Assembly (NCBI RefSeq): GCF_036345155.1
Contig: NZ_CP107772.1
Coordinates: 744,001-808,000 of the forward strand
DNA from: Streptomyces sp. NBC_00582
GTDB lineage: Bacteria; Actinomycetota; Actinomycetes; Streptomycetales; Streptomycetaceae
DNA: 64,000 bases
Direction of reading: 5' to 3'
The position numbers were made by a program, and so were the translations under genes. Below are positions 57,161 to 64,000 of this stretch, in pieces; the first letter of the stretch is position 1; every line of letters starts with the position of its first letter. A model generated the notes under the pieces. It did no database searches. It was not told where the DNA came from and saw only the letters and a program-made list of their open reading frames with translations.

Positions 57161-60100
57161 CCCGGCCGGCCGTGGCCGTGGTGCCGGTCGCGGCCGGGGG
57201 CCGGGTGTCGAGGAGCTCGGTGCCGACGTGGCGCGCGAGCGCCTGTGGCGACGGATAGTCGAACACCAGGGTCGCGGGCAGCCGCAGTCCGGTCGCCGCG
57301 TTCAGGCGGTTGCGCAGTTCCACGGCGGTCAGCGAGTCGATGCCGAGGCCGCGGAAGTCCCGGGTGGCCTCGACGGTGTCCGGGCCGGAGTGCCCGAGCA
57401 CCAGGGCCGTCTGGACGCGTACGAGGTCCAGGACCGCCGTCTCCCGCTCCGCCTGTGCGAGGGTCGCCAGCCGGGCCCGGAAGCTGTCCCCGGCGGCGTC
57501 CGCCGTGGCCGCCGTGCGCCGTGCGGGGGCCACGGCCAGGCCACGGAGCATGGCCGGCAGCGCCGCGACGGCCTGACGGTCGCGCAGCACGCGCCGGTCG
57601 AGCGCGATCGGCACGAGGACGGACTCGGTGCGCCCGAGGGCCGCGTCGAGGGCACCGAGGCCCTGTTCGACGGTGAGCGGCCGCATGCCGCCGCGGGCCA
57701 TGCGCCGCAGGTCCGCCTCGTTCAGCTCGGCGGTCATGCCCGCGCCGGGTGCCCACGGGCCCCAGGCGAGGGCGGTCGCGGGCAGGCCGGCGGAGCGGCG
57801 CGTGGTGGCGAAGGCGTCCAGGAAGGCGTTGGCGGCCGCGTAGTTGGCCTGGCCCGCGCCGCCGAAGGTACCGGCCACCGAGGAGAAGACCACGAACGCC
57901 GACAGGTCCGCGTCACGGGTCAGCTCGTGCAGGTGCGCCACCGCGTCCGTCTTGGGCCGCAGGACGTGCGCCAGGCGGTCGGGGGTGAGGGAGGCGACCA
58001 CGCCGTCGTCCAGGACACCCGCCGCGTGCACCACGCCGGTCAGCGGATGCGCGGCGGGGACGGCCGCGAGGGCGGCGGCGAGCCGGTCGCCGTCGGTGAC
58101 GTCCAGGGCCGCCACCTCGACCTCGGCCCCCAAGTCCGTCAGTTCCGCGACGAGTTCGCGGGCGCCCGGAGCTTCGGGGCCTCGACGGCCGGCCAGCAGC
58201 AGGTGCCTGATCCCGTGCTCGGTGACCAGGTGCCGGGCCACCAGCGCGCCCAGGCCGCCGGTGCCACCGGTGACCAGCACGGTCCCCTCCGGGTCCAGCG
58301 GCGCGGGAACGGTCAGCACCACCTTGCCGACGTGCCGGGCCTGCGACAGATGGCGGAACGCGTCCGGCGCCTGTCGTACGTCCCAGCAGGTGACCGGTAG
58401 GGGCTGGAGCGCTCCCGACTCGAACAGGTCGACCAGGTCGGACAGCATCCGCCCGATCCGCTCCGGACCGGCGTCCCACAGATCGAAGGCGCGGTAGGTC
58501 ACGCCCGTGTGCTCGGCGGCGACCGCGTCGGCGTCCCGGACGTCGGTCTTGCCCATCTCCAGGAACCGGCCCCCATGGGGCAGCAGCCGCAGGGAGGCGT
58601 CGACGAACTCCCCGGCGAGGGAGTCCAGTACGACGTCCACGCCCCGGCCGTCGGTGGCCGCGAGGAAGGCCGTCTCGAAGTCGGTGTCGCGGGACGAGGC
58701 GAGGTGCGTGTCGTCCAGGCCGAGGGCGCGCAGGGTGTCCCACTTGCCGGGGCTCGCCGTGCCGAACACCTCGGCGCCGCGGTGCCGCGCCAGTTGCAGG
58801 GCGGCCATGCCCACGCCGCCGGCCGCCGCGTGCACCAGCACCGACTCGCCGGCCCGCAGGCCTGCGAGGTCGTCGAGGGCGTAGTACGCGGTCAGGAACA
58901 CCAGGGGCGCGGACGCCGCCTGTGCGAACGTCCAGCCGGCCGGGATCCGGGCCACCGTCCGGGCGTCCGCCACCGCCACCGGCCCGAACGAGCCGGAGAA
59001 CAGTCCCATCACCCGGTCACCGACCGCCAGGCCCGACACCTCGGGGCCGACCTCGGTCACCACACCGGCGCCCTCCAGACCGAAGTCCTTGGCGTCGCCG
59101 GGGTACATGCCGAGCGCGTTGAGCACGTCACGGAAGTTCACGCCCGCGGCCCGTACCGCGATGCGGACATGACCGGGGGGCAGTTCCGCTTCCGCCTCCG
59201 GGACCGGCCGGAGCGCCAGGCCCTCCAGGGTGCCCTGCTCCGCGATGTCCAGCCGCCAGGCCGACTCCCCGACGGGAGGCGCGAGTTCGCGTCCCTCGGT
59301 GGCCCGGCCCAGGCGGGGGGTGAACGGGGTGCCGCCGCGTACGGCGAGCTCGGCCTCACCGGAGGCGAGCGCGGCCGGGACGATCTCCCATGACGCGTCG
59401 GCGCCGTCCACGTCGAGCAGCGCGAACCGCCCCGGGTTCTCCGCCCGGGCCGCCCGCACCAGACCCCACACCGCGGCGAGGGCGGGATCGGGGGCCGTCG
59501 CGTCGAGCGTGACCGCCCCTTCGGTGACCAGCACGAGCCGGGCGCCTTCGAAGCGTTCCTCGGTCAGCCAGGCACGCACCAGTTCCAGCGCTTCGGCGGT
59601 GGCCGTGTGCGCCGCCTCCGCGCTGTCGCCGACCGGGGAGGCCACGCGCACCAACGTGTCCGCTCCGGCGTCGACGCCGGTCGTCGGCAGAGTGCTCGGG
59701 AGAGTTGCCGGGAGAGGCGACGGCAGGGGTGTCGTCGAGGCCGACGTGGTCGCGTCCAGCGGCAGCGGCGTCCAGTCGACCCGGTGCAGCAGCCCGGCGT
59801 GCGGGGTGTGCGCGGTCCCGGCGGCCGGTGCCGTGAGGGCGCGCAGGGTGAGCGATCCGATGGTGGCGACGGGCGCGCCGGAGGGGTCGGCCAGGTCGAG
59901 GGCGACCGAGCCGCTCCCGGTGGCCCGCAGGCGGGCGTGCAGCCGTGACGCACCGGTGGCGTGCAGGGTGACGCCGGTCCACGAGAAGGGCAGGCCCGGG
60001 CCGGACGCCTCCTCGTCGGCGGCGCCCGGCGTCGGGGCCGCTCCTAGGGCGTGCAGCACCGAGTCCAGCAGGGCGGGGTGGACGCCGTAGCGGCGGGCGT

Positions 60101-63100
60101 CGGGGGCGGCCTCGTCGGGCAGGACCGCCTCGGCGAACAGGTCGTCGCCGCTCCGCCGGACGGAGGTCAGTCCGCGGAAGAGCGGGCCGTAGGACAGACC
60201 GGTCCGCGCCAGCCCCTCGTAGAGGGAGTCCGTGGGGATCTCGGCGGCGTCGGCGGGCGGTCGCCCGTCCGCGTCCGGGGCCGGCACGGCGGCGTCGGGC
60301 AGCAGGGTGCCGCTCGCGTGCTGGGTCCACGGCTCGTCGTCGGGCCCGTCGCTGTCGGAGCCGGCCGCGGGGCGGGAGTACACGCCGATCTCACGGCGTC
60401 CGACGGCGTCCGGGGCTCCGACGGTGACCTGGAGCCGGGCGGCCCCTTGGGCGGGCAGCACCAGCGGCGTCCGCAGGGTGAGTTCCTCGACCTGACCGCA
60501 GCCGACGCGGTCGGCCGCGTGGAGGGCGAGCTCCAGGAAGGCGGTGCCGGGCAGCAGGACGGAACCGGAGACCACGTGTTCGGCCAGCCACGGCTGGAGC
60601 TGGGCGGAGAGCCGTCCGGTGAAGACCGCGGCTCCGCTGTCCGCCAGGGTGACGGCGGCGCCGAGCAGCGGGTGGCCGGCGGCGGACAGACCGGCCGAGC
60701 GGAGGTCGCCGAGGTGCCCGCCGGACGGGCGCGGCCAGTAGCGGCCGTGCTGGAAGGCGTAGGTGGGCAGCTCGGCGGGGCGCTCGGCCGGGAAGAACGC
60801 GGACCAGTCGACGTCGGCACCGTGGGCGAAGAGCGTCGCGGTGGCCGCGAGCAGTGTCGCGGTCTCGGGGCGGTCCGGGCGCAGGGCCGGGACCGCGACC
60901 GGTTCGCCGTCGGTGAGCGCGCCGTGGGCCAGGGCGGTGAGGGTGCCGTCCGGGCCCAGTTCCAGGAACCGGGTGACGCCCTCGGCCTCCAGGGCGGCGA
61001 CCGCGTCGGCGAAGCGGACCGACCGGCGGACATGGCGGACCCAGTACTCCGGGGAGCACAACTCCTCGGCCGTGGCGGCCGCGCCGGTGACCGTCGAGAC
61101 GACGGGCAGGTGGGGCGGCTCGTAGGTCAGGCTCTCAGCGACCTCGCGGAAGTCGGCGAGCATCGGCTCCATCAGCGGGGAGTGGAAGGCGTGGCTGACC
61201 CGCAGCGCGGTGACCTTGCGGTCCTGGGCGCGGAAGCGGGCGGCGATCTGCTCGACGGCCTGCGAGGCACCCGCGACGACGACGGCCCGGGGGCCGTTGA
61301 CCGCGGCGATCCCGACCTCGTCACCGAGCAGCGGCAGCACCTCGTCCTCGGTGGCCTGGAGCGCCACCATCGCACCGCCCGCGGGAAGGGCCTGCATCAG
61401 CCGGCCCCGCGCCACCACCAAACGGCACGCGTCCGCCAGCGACCACACCCCCGCCACATGCGCGGCCGCGATCTCGCCGATCGAGTGCCCGGCGAGGACG
61501 TCCGGGCGCACACCCCACGACTCCAGCAGCCGGAACAGCGCCACTTCGAGGGCGAACAGGGCGGGCTGCGTGAACTCCGTACGGCCGAGCAGCTCGGTGT
61601 CGTCGCCGAAGGCGATCTCCCGCAGCGGGCGCGGCAGTTCCGCGTCGACCTGCGCGCACACGGCGTCGAAGGCGTCCGCGAAGACAGGGTGGGCCTCGTA
61701 CGACTCACGCCCCATGCCGAGCCGTTGCGCTCCCTGCCCCGCGAAGAGGAACGCGGTCCGGCCGTCGGCCCGCGCGCGGCCGGTGACCACGCCGGCGGCG
61801 GACTCGCCCAGGGTCAGGGAGGTGAGCGCGGAGACCAGTTCCGCGCGGTCGGCGCCCAGGATCACGGCGCGGTGGTCGAGCGCGGTACGGGTGGTGGCGA
61901 GGGAGAGGCCGAGGCTCGCGGCGGTGAGGCCGGGCCGGGCGTCGGCGTGGGCGAGGAGTCGTACGGCCTGTGCGCGCAGGGCGTTCTCGGAGGCGCCGGA
62001 GATCACCCAGGGCAGCGGGCCGCCCGTCCCCGTTCCCTTCGGCGCGGTCTCGTGCGGCTGTGCGTCGGCGCCCGACGGCTCGTCGTCCCGGGGCTGTTCG
62101 ACGATGACATGGGCGTTGGTGCCGGAGACGCCGAACGCGGAGATTCCCGCGCGGCGCGGCCGGTCGCCGCCGGGCCACTGCGTGGTCTCGGTGAGGAGTT
62201 CCACGGCGCCCGCCGACCAGTCGACGTGGGTGCTGGGGGTGTCGGCGTGCAGGGTGGCCGGGAGCCGGCCGTGCCGCATGGCCAGCACCATCTTGATGAC
62301 GCCGGCGACCCCGGCGGCGGCCTGGGTGTGGCCGAGGTTGGACTTCAACGAACCGAGCATCAGCGGCCGTTCGCGGTCCTGGCCGTAGGCGGCGAGCAGG
62401 GCCTGGGCCTCGATGGGGTCGCCCAGTGTCGTACCGGTGCCGTGCGCCTCCACCGCGTCGACCTCGGCCGGGGCGAGGCCCGCGTCGGCCAGGGCGGCGC
62501 GGATGACGCGCTGCTGGGCGGGGCCGTTGGGGGCGGTGAGGCCGTTGGAGGCGCCGTCCTGGTTGACGGCGGAACCGGCGACCACGGCGAGTACAGGATG
62601 TCCGTTGCGGCGGGCGTCGGAGAGCCGCTCGACGACGAGCACGCCCACGCCCTCGGCCCAGCCGGTGCCGTCGGCGGCGTCGGAGAAGGCCTTGCAGCGG
62701 CCGTCCGCGGCGAGGCCGCGCTGGCGGCTGAACTCCAGGAAGGCGCCCGGGGTGGACATGACGGTGACGCCGCCGGCCAGCGCGAGGTCGCACTCGCCCG
62801 CCCGCAGCGACTGCACGGCGAGGTGGAGGGCGACGAGGGAGGACGAGCAGGCCGTGTCGACGGTGAGGGTCGGTCCTTCGAGGCCGAGGACGTAGGCGAT
62901 ACGGCCGGAGACCACGGCGGCGGCGTTGCCGGTGCCGAGGTAGCCGTCTCCGGCGTCGGGTGTGCTGAGCAGCAGGGCGGGATAGTCCTGGCCGTTGGAG
63001 CCCATGAACACGCCGGTGCGGCTGCCGCGCAGGGCGCCCGGGGCGATGGCGGCGCGTTCCAGCGCCTCCCACGAGGTCTCCAGCAGCAGCCGCTGCTGCG

Positions 63101-64000
63101 GGTCCATGGCGACGGCCTCGCGCGGCGAGATGCCGAAGAAGGCGGGGTCGAAGGCGCCGACGCCGGTGAGGAATCCGCCGTGCCGGGTGTAGCTGGTGCC
63201 GGGTCGGCCCGGTTCGGGGTGGTAGAGCGCGTCGAGGTCCCAGCCGCGGTCGGTGGGGAACTCGGTGATCGCGTCCCGTCCGGCGGCGACCAGCTCCCAC
63301 AGGTCGTCCGGGCCGGTCACGTCGCCGGGCAGGCGGCAGCCCATGCCGACGATGACGATCGGGTCGTCGGCCGCGCGCTCCCCGCGTGCCGCGCCGGCCG
63401 TGCCGTCGGGGTGCGCGGTCCGGGAGTCGTCGAACAGCTCGCCGTGCACGAAGGCGGCGAGGTCGACGGGGGTGGGGTGGTCGAAGACGAGCGTGGCGGG
63501 CAGCGCCAGGCCGGTCTCGGTGGCGAGGCGATTGCGCAGTTCGACGGCGGTGAGGGAGTCGAAGCCGGAGTCACGGAAGGCACGCCGGGTCTCCAGCAGA
63601 CCCGCGTCGGCGTGGCCGAGGACGGCGGCGGCGTGGGTGCGGACCAGTTCCAGGAGCGCGCGGACGCGTTCGGCGGCCGGTCGGCCGGCCAGGCGTGCGC
63701 GCAGGGCCGCGCCCGCTCCGTCGTCGTCCGTGTGGACCTGGCCGCCGCGCAGGGCGGCCCGTGCCTCGGGCAGGTCGGTGAGCAGGGGGCTGGGGCGGGT
63801 GCTGGTGAAGCCGGGGGCGAACCGGGACCAGTCGACGTCGGCGACGACCTGACCGGTGACGTCCTGCTGCAGGACGCGGCGCAGCGCGGCGAGCGCGGTG
63901 TCGGGGTCGAGGGCGGCGAGACCGCGTCGACGCAGGTACTCCTCGGCGTCTCCCTCCGCGGCCATGCCGCCCTCGGCCCAGGGGCCCCAGGCGACGGAGG
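52335..64000 (-). CDS. Type I polyketide synthase, penultimate assembly-line protein (gene X, 5' end outside window)
   Basis: About 3,888 codons are visible; the start lies beyond 64000. It contains the end of a KR and its ACP, then KS-AT-DH-ER-KR-ACP, then KS-AT-KR-ACP, and a C-terminal docking region ([12 protein letters not shown] ... [11 protein letters not shown]). All visible ATs are malonyl-type (HAFH). It hands its chain to gene Y, 61 nt downstream. The last residues [11 protein letters not shown] closely resemble gene A's [11 protein letters not shown], so both use the same docking class. The predicted contribution is a saturated C2 unit, then a C2 unit in which the KR leaves a hydroxyl at final C7. 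A short tract in the last AT (54984-55045) has strongly atypical codons. Confidence 0.95.
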   Translation of the reverse strand, partial: SVAWGPWAEGGMAAEGDAEEYLRRRGLAALDPDTALAALRRVLQQDVTGQVVADVDWSRFAPGFTSTRPSPLLTDLPEARAALRGGQVHTDDDGAGAALRARLAGRPAAERVRALLELVRTHAAAVLGHADAGLLETRRAFRDSGFDSLTAVELRNRLATETGLALPATLVFDHPTPVDLAAFVHGELFDDSRTAHPDGTAGAARGERAADDPIVIVGMGCRLPGDVTGPDDLWELVAAGRDAITEFPTDRGWDLDALYHPEPGRPGTSYTRHGGFLTGVGAFDPAFFGISPREAVAMDPQQRLLLETSWEALERAAIAPGALRGSRTGVFMGSNGQDYPALLLSTPDAGDGYLGTGNAAAVVSGRIAYVLGLEGPTLTVDTACSSSLVALHLAVQSLRAGECDLALAGGVTVMSTPGAFLEFSRQRGLAADGRCKAFSDAADGTGWAEGVGVLVVERLSDARRNGHPVLAVVAGSAVNQDGASNGLTAPNGPAQQRVIRAALADAGLAPAEVDAVEAHGTGTTLGDPIEAQALLAAYGQDRERPLMLGSLKSNLGHTQAAAGVAGVIKMVLAMRHGRLPATLHADTPSTHVDWSAGAVELLTETTQWPGGDRPRRAGISAFGVSGTNAHVIVEQPRDDEPSGADAQPHETAPKGTGTGGPLPWVISGASENALRAQAVRLLAHADARPGLTAASLGLSLATTRTALDHRAVILGADRAELVSALTSLTLGESAAGVVTGRARADGRTAFLFAGQGAQRLGMGRESYEAHPVFADAFDAVCAQVDAELPRPLREIAFGDDTELLGRTEFTQPALFALEVALFRLLESWGVRPDVLAGHSIGEIAAAHVAGVWSLADACRLVVARGRLMQALPAGGAMVALQATEDEVLPLLGDEVGIAAVNGPRAVVVAGASQAVEQIAARFRAQDRKVTALRVSHAFHSPLMEPMLADFREVAESLTYEPPHLPVVSTVTGAAATAEELCSPEYWVRHVRRSVRFADAVAALEAEGVTRFLELGPDGTLTALAHGALTDGEPVAVPALRPDRPETATLLAATATLFAHGADVDWSAFFPAERPAELPTYAFQHGRYWPRPSGGHLGDLRSAGLSAAGHPLLGAAVTLADSGAAVFTGRLSAQLQPWLAEHVVSGSVLLPGTAFLELALHAADRVGCGQVEELTLRTPLVLPAQGAARLQVTVGAPDAVGRREIGVYSRPAAGSDSDGPDDEPWTQHASGTLLPDAAVPAPDADGRPPADAAEIPTDSLYEGLARTGLSYGPLFRGLTSVRRSGDDLFAEAVLPDEAAPDARRYGVHPALLDSVLHALGAAPTPGAADEEASGPGLPFSWTGVTLHATGASRLHARLRATGSGSVALDLADPSGAPVATIGSLTLRALTAPAAGTAHTPHAGLLHRVDWTPLPLDATTSASTTPLPSPLPATLPSTLPTTGVDAGADTLVRVASPVGDSAEAAHTATAEALELVRAWLTEERFEGARLVLVTEGAVTLDATAPDPALAAVWGLVRAARAENPGRFALLDVDGADASWEIVPAALASGEAELAVRGGTPFTPRLGRATEGRELAPPVGESAWRLDIAEQGTLEGLALRPVPEAEAELPPGHVRIAVRAAGVNFRDVLNALGMYPGDAKDFGLEGAGVVTEVGPEVSGLAVGDRVMGLFSGSFGPVAVADARTVARIPAGWTFAQAASAPLVFLTAYYALDDLAGLRAGESVLVHAAAGGVGMAALQLARHRGAEVFGTASPGKWDTLRALGLDDTHLASSRDTDFETAFLAATDGRGVDVVLDSLAGEFVDASLRLLPHGGRFLEMGKTDVRDADAVAAEHTGVTYRAFDLWDAGPERIGRMLSDLVDLFESGALQPLPVTCWDVRQAPDAFRHLSQARHVGKVVLTVPAPLDPEGTVLVTGGTGGLGALVARHLVTEHGIRHLLLAGRRGPEAPGARELVAELTDLGAEVEVAALDVTDGDRLAAALAAVPAAHPLTGVVHAAGVLDDGVVASLTPDRLAHVLRPKTDAVAHLHELTRDADLSAFVVFSSVAGTFGGAGQANYAAANAFLDAFATTRRSAGLPATALAWGPWAPGAGMTAELNEADLRRMARGGMRPLTVEQGLGALDAALGRTESVLVPIALDRRVLRDRQAVAALPAMLRGLAVAPARRTAATADAAGDSFRARLATLAQAERETAVLDLVRVQTALVLGHSGPDTVEATRDFRGLGIDSLTAVELRNRLNAATGLRLPATLVFDYPSPQALARHVGTELLDTRPPAATGTTATAGRAADTADDDARIAIVGIGCRFPGGVRGPEDFWRLLADGVDAIGAPPADRGWHAEGVEGGFLYDAAEFDADFFGISPREALAMDPQQRLLLEISWEALERAAIDPRGLHGSRTGVFVGTNYQGYGSAAHDVPEDAQGQLLTGHAASVASGRVAYVLGLEGPAVTVDTACSSSLVALHWAAQSLRSGECDLALAGGVTVMATPGAFAEFDRQGGLAGDHRCKAFSDDADGTGWGEGAGILLLERLSDARRNGHPVLAVVRGSAVNSDGASNGLTAPNGPSQQRVIRAALAAGGLTPADVDAVEAHGTGTKLGDPIEAQALLATYGQDREQPLWLGSVKSNIGHTQAAAGVAGVIKTVLAMRHGTLPRTLHLTRPTSHVDWTAGRIELLAESVPWPRPGRPRRAAVSSFGISGTNAHVVLEEGEQRQTDAEPHPGGPVAWPLSGRSATALRGQAERLRARLTADPEPGPADVAHSLATGRALFEHRAVVVAEDRTELLTALAALGRGEDTAAVVRGRTGPRGRTAFLFSGQGSQRPGMGQELLDRFPVYAEAFHRVCDAFAPHLDVPLADVVLAPEGTEPAGLLDRTAYTQPALFAVHVALYELVRSWGVAPDALMGHSIGELSAAHVSGVLSLPDACALVAARGRLMEALPEGGAMAAVQASEDEVAPLLAGRDRHIAVAAVNGPTAVVVSGDEDAVSDMADHFAALGRKTRRLRVSHAFHSAHMDAMLAEFEEVARGVRYDTPAIPVISNVTGDRATEAELTSPGHWVRHVRQTVRFADGVRRLSEDGVGTFVELGPDGSLTAMTLDTLAESAPHGPQEPAGSVVAVPVLRRGRPEPVAALLAAATLHVHGLAAAPTGLTGPARTVELPTYAFQRDRYWLAAARPTGPATPGDGGRVDDEFWAAVERGDLGELTDRPDLGEDTPLSELLPALSSWRRRRQERSALDSSAYTVVWRPVPDGPPPVLSGTWLLAVPASLADDPWTAALAEGLTAHGAHIARLPVDCALTDRAALVEDLRKLPEPEAVQGVLSLLALDEEPAATADHAATPAGLAALLALTQALGDLEIGAPLWAATVGAVAATDRESVTAPTQAATWGLGRVAALEQPQRWGGLVDLPADLDGRTAQRLAALLSGGTGEDQTAVRAAGVLARRLVHARPSDAPTPEWSCAGETVLITGGTGALGARVARRLAERGARHLVLVGRRGPGADGADELRADLAARGARVTLAACDTADPDALAALLAAHPVDAVVHAAGVLDDGLLHSLTPERLEAVLRPKLAAARNLDRLTRDRDLSAFVLFSSFAGTVGSAGQGNYAAANAYLDALAARRRADGLPATSVAWGPWAGGGMAAGGPEAEARLRGGGVVPLDPDTALAALDRAVARQDAALTVAELTWDRFVPGFTAVRSAPLLAELPEARALARQTQDGDGGTDPDSGALRTRLAGLPEAAQERLLVQLVRGHVATVLGHASAEAVDAERAFSELGFDSLMAVELRNRLGVAAGLQLPATLLFDQPTPRVLARHLRSLTVADSGATPALDALDQLEAALDGLAEDDTRRARIASRLLALASRWNGQGEPSAERTDDDGGDLQDRIESAGAEEIFALIDNDLGIS
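57195..63395 (-). other. Gene X second visible module: KS-AT(malonyl)-DH-ER-KR-ACP
   Basis: Approximate limits: KS 63375-62090 (TACSSSL), AT 61750-60850 (GHSIGE, HAFH), DH 60690-59800 ([20 protein letters not shown]), ER 59210-58320 ([14 protein letters not shown]), KR 58300-57560 (VLDD, B-type), ACP 57480-57210 (LGIDSL rather than LGFDSL). All catalytic motifs are intact, so it should produce a fully saturated unit (C8-C9 of the product). Confidence 0.92.
63440..64000 (-). other. Gene X first visible module: KR C-terminus and ACP
   Basis: The window opens in the KR tail ([16 protein letters not shown], the conserved WGPW region after the active site). An ACP follows at about 63690-63440, with the site [14 protein letters not shown]. 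Upstream domains, and so the reduction level and extender unit of this module, cannot be seen. Confidence 0.85.

Overview
The window is very GC-rich, with strong G/C third-position codon bias and many GTG/TTG starts. This fits an actinomycete, most probably Streptomyces or a close relative. Almost all of it is one modular type I polyketide synthase (PKS) cluster with its tailoring, sugar, export and regulatory genes. Both ends of the window cut through PKS genes.

Layout, left to right. (1) 1-27,533, minus strand: two PKS genes. The upstream gene (27,533 to 5,395, called gene A here) has a KSQ loading module and three fully reducing malonyl modules. The next gene (5,319 to beyond position 1, gene B) opens another KS-AT-DH-ER-KR module. 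(2) 27,534-41,336: an accessory island. It holds a cytochrome P450 (minus), a small multi-pass membrane protein and an EryBII-like aldo/keto reductase (plus), an MMPL exporter with an N-terminal small-membrane-protein extension (minus), a NarL-type two-component system (plus), and a minus-strand run of ferredoxin reductase, RmlB, RmlA, ferredoxin and glycosyltransferase. (3) 41,333-64,000, minus strand: the end of the assembly line. Gene X (64,000 to 52,335, start outside the window) and gene Y (52,273 to 41,333) finish the chain, and gene Y ends in a thioesterase.

How the genes work together. Gene A decarboxylates malonyl to acetyl and extends it with three fully reducing malonate modules, predicting an octanoyl intermediate; gene B probably makes it decanoyl. 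Unseen genes to the left, and possibly to the right, build the middle. Genes X and Y finish with a saturated C2 unit, a malonate ketoreductase step, one methylmalonate ketoreductase step and a malonate DH-KR step. The predicted carboxyl end is a 2-ene with 4-methyl, 5-hydroxy and 7-hydroxy groups and a CH2-CH2 unit at C8-C9, released by the thioesterase. RmlA, RmlB, the aldo/keto reductase and the glycosyltransferase point to a deoxysugar. The P450, a [3Fe-4S] ferredoxin and a ferredoxin reductase could form a complete oxidation system. I do not recognise a specific known product.

Most notable: gene A carries a one-base deletion in a C-tract (13,829-13,833), seen by comparison with two near-identical copies elsewhere in the window; it breaks the ER of module 2. 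Modules share near-identical blocks of about 0.9-1.4 kb. A PAS-LuxR-type box lies upstream of the P450. Twin palindromes lie between the two-component system and the exporter. A short codon-atypical patch covers the AT specificity motif of one module in gene X.
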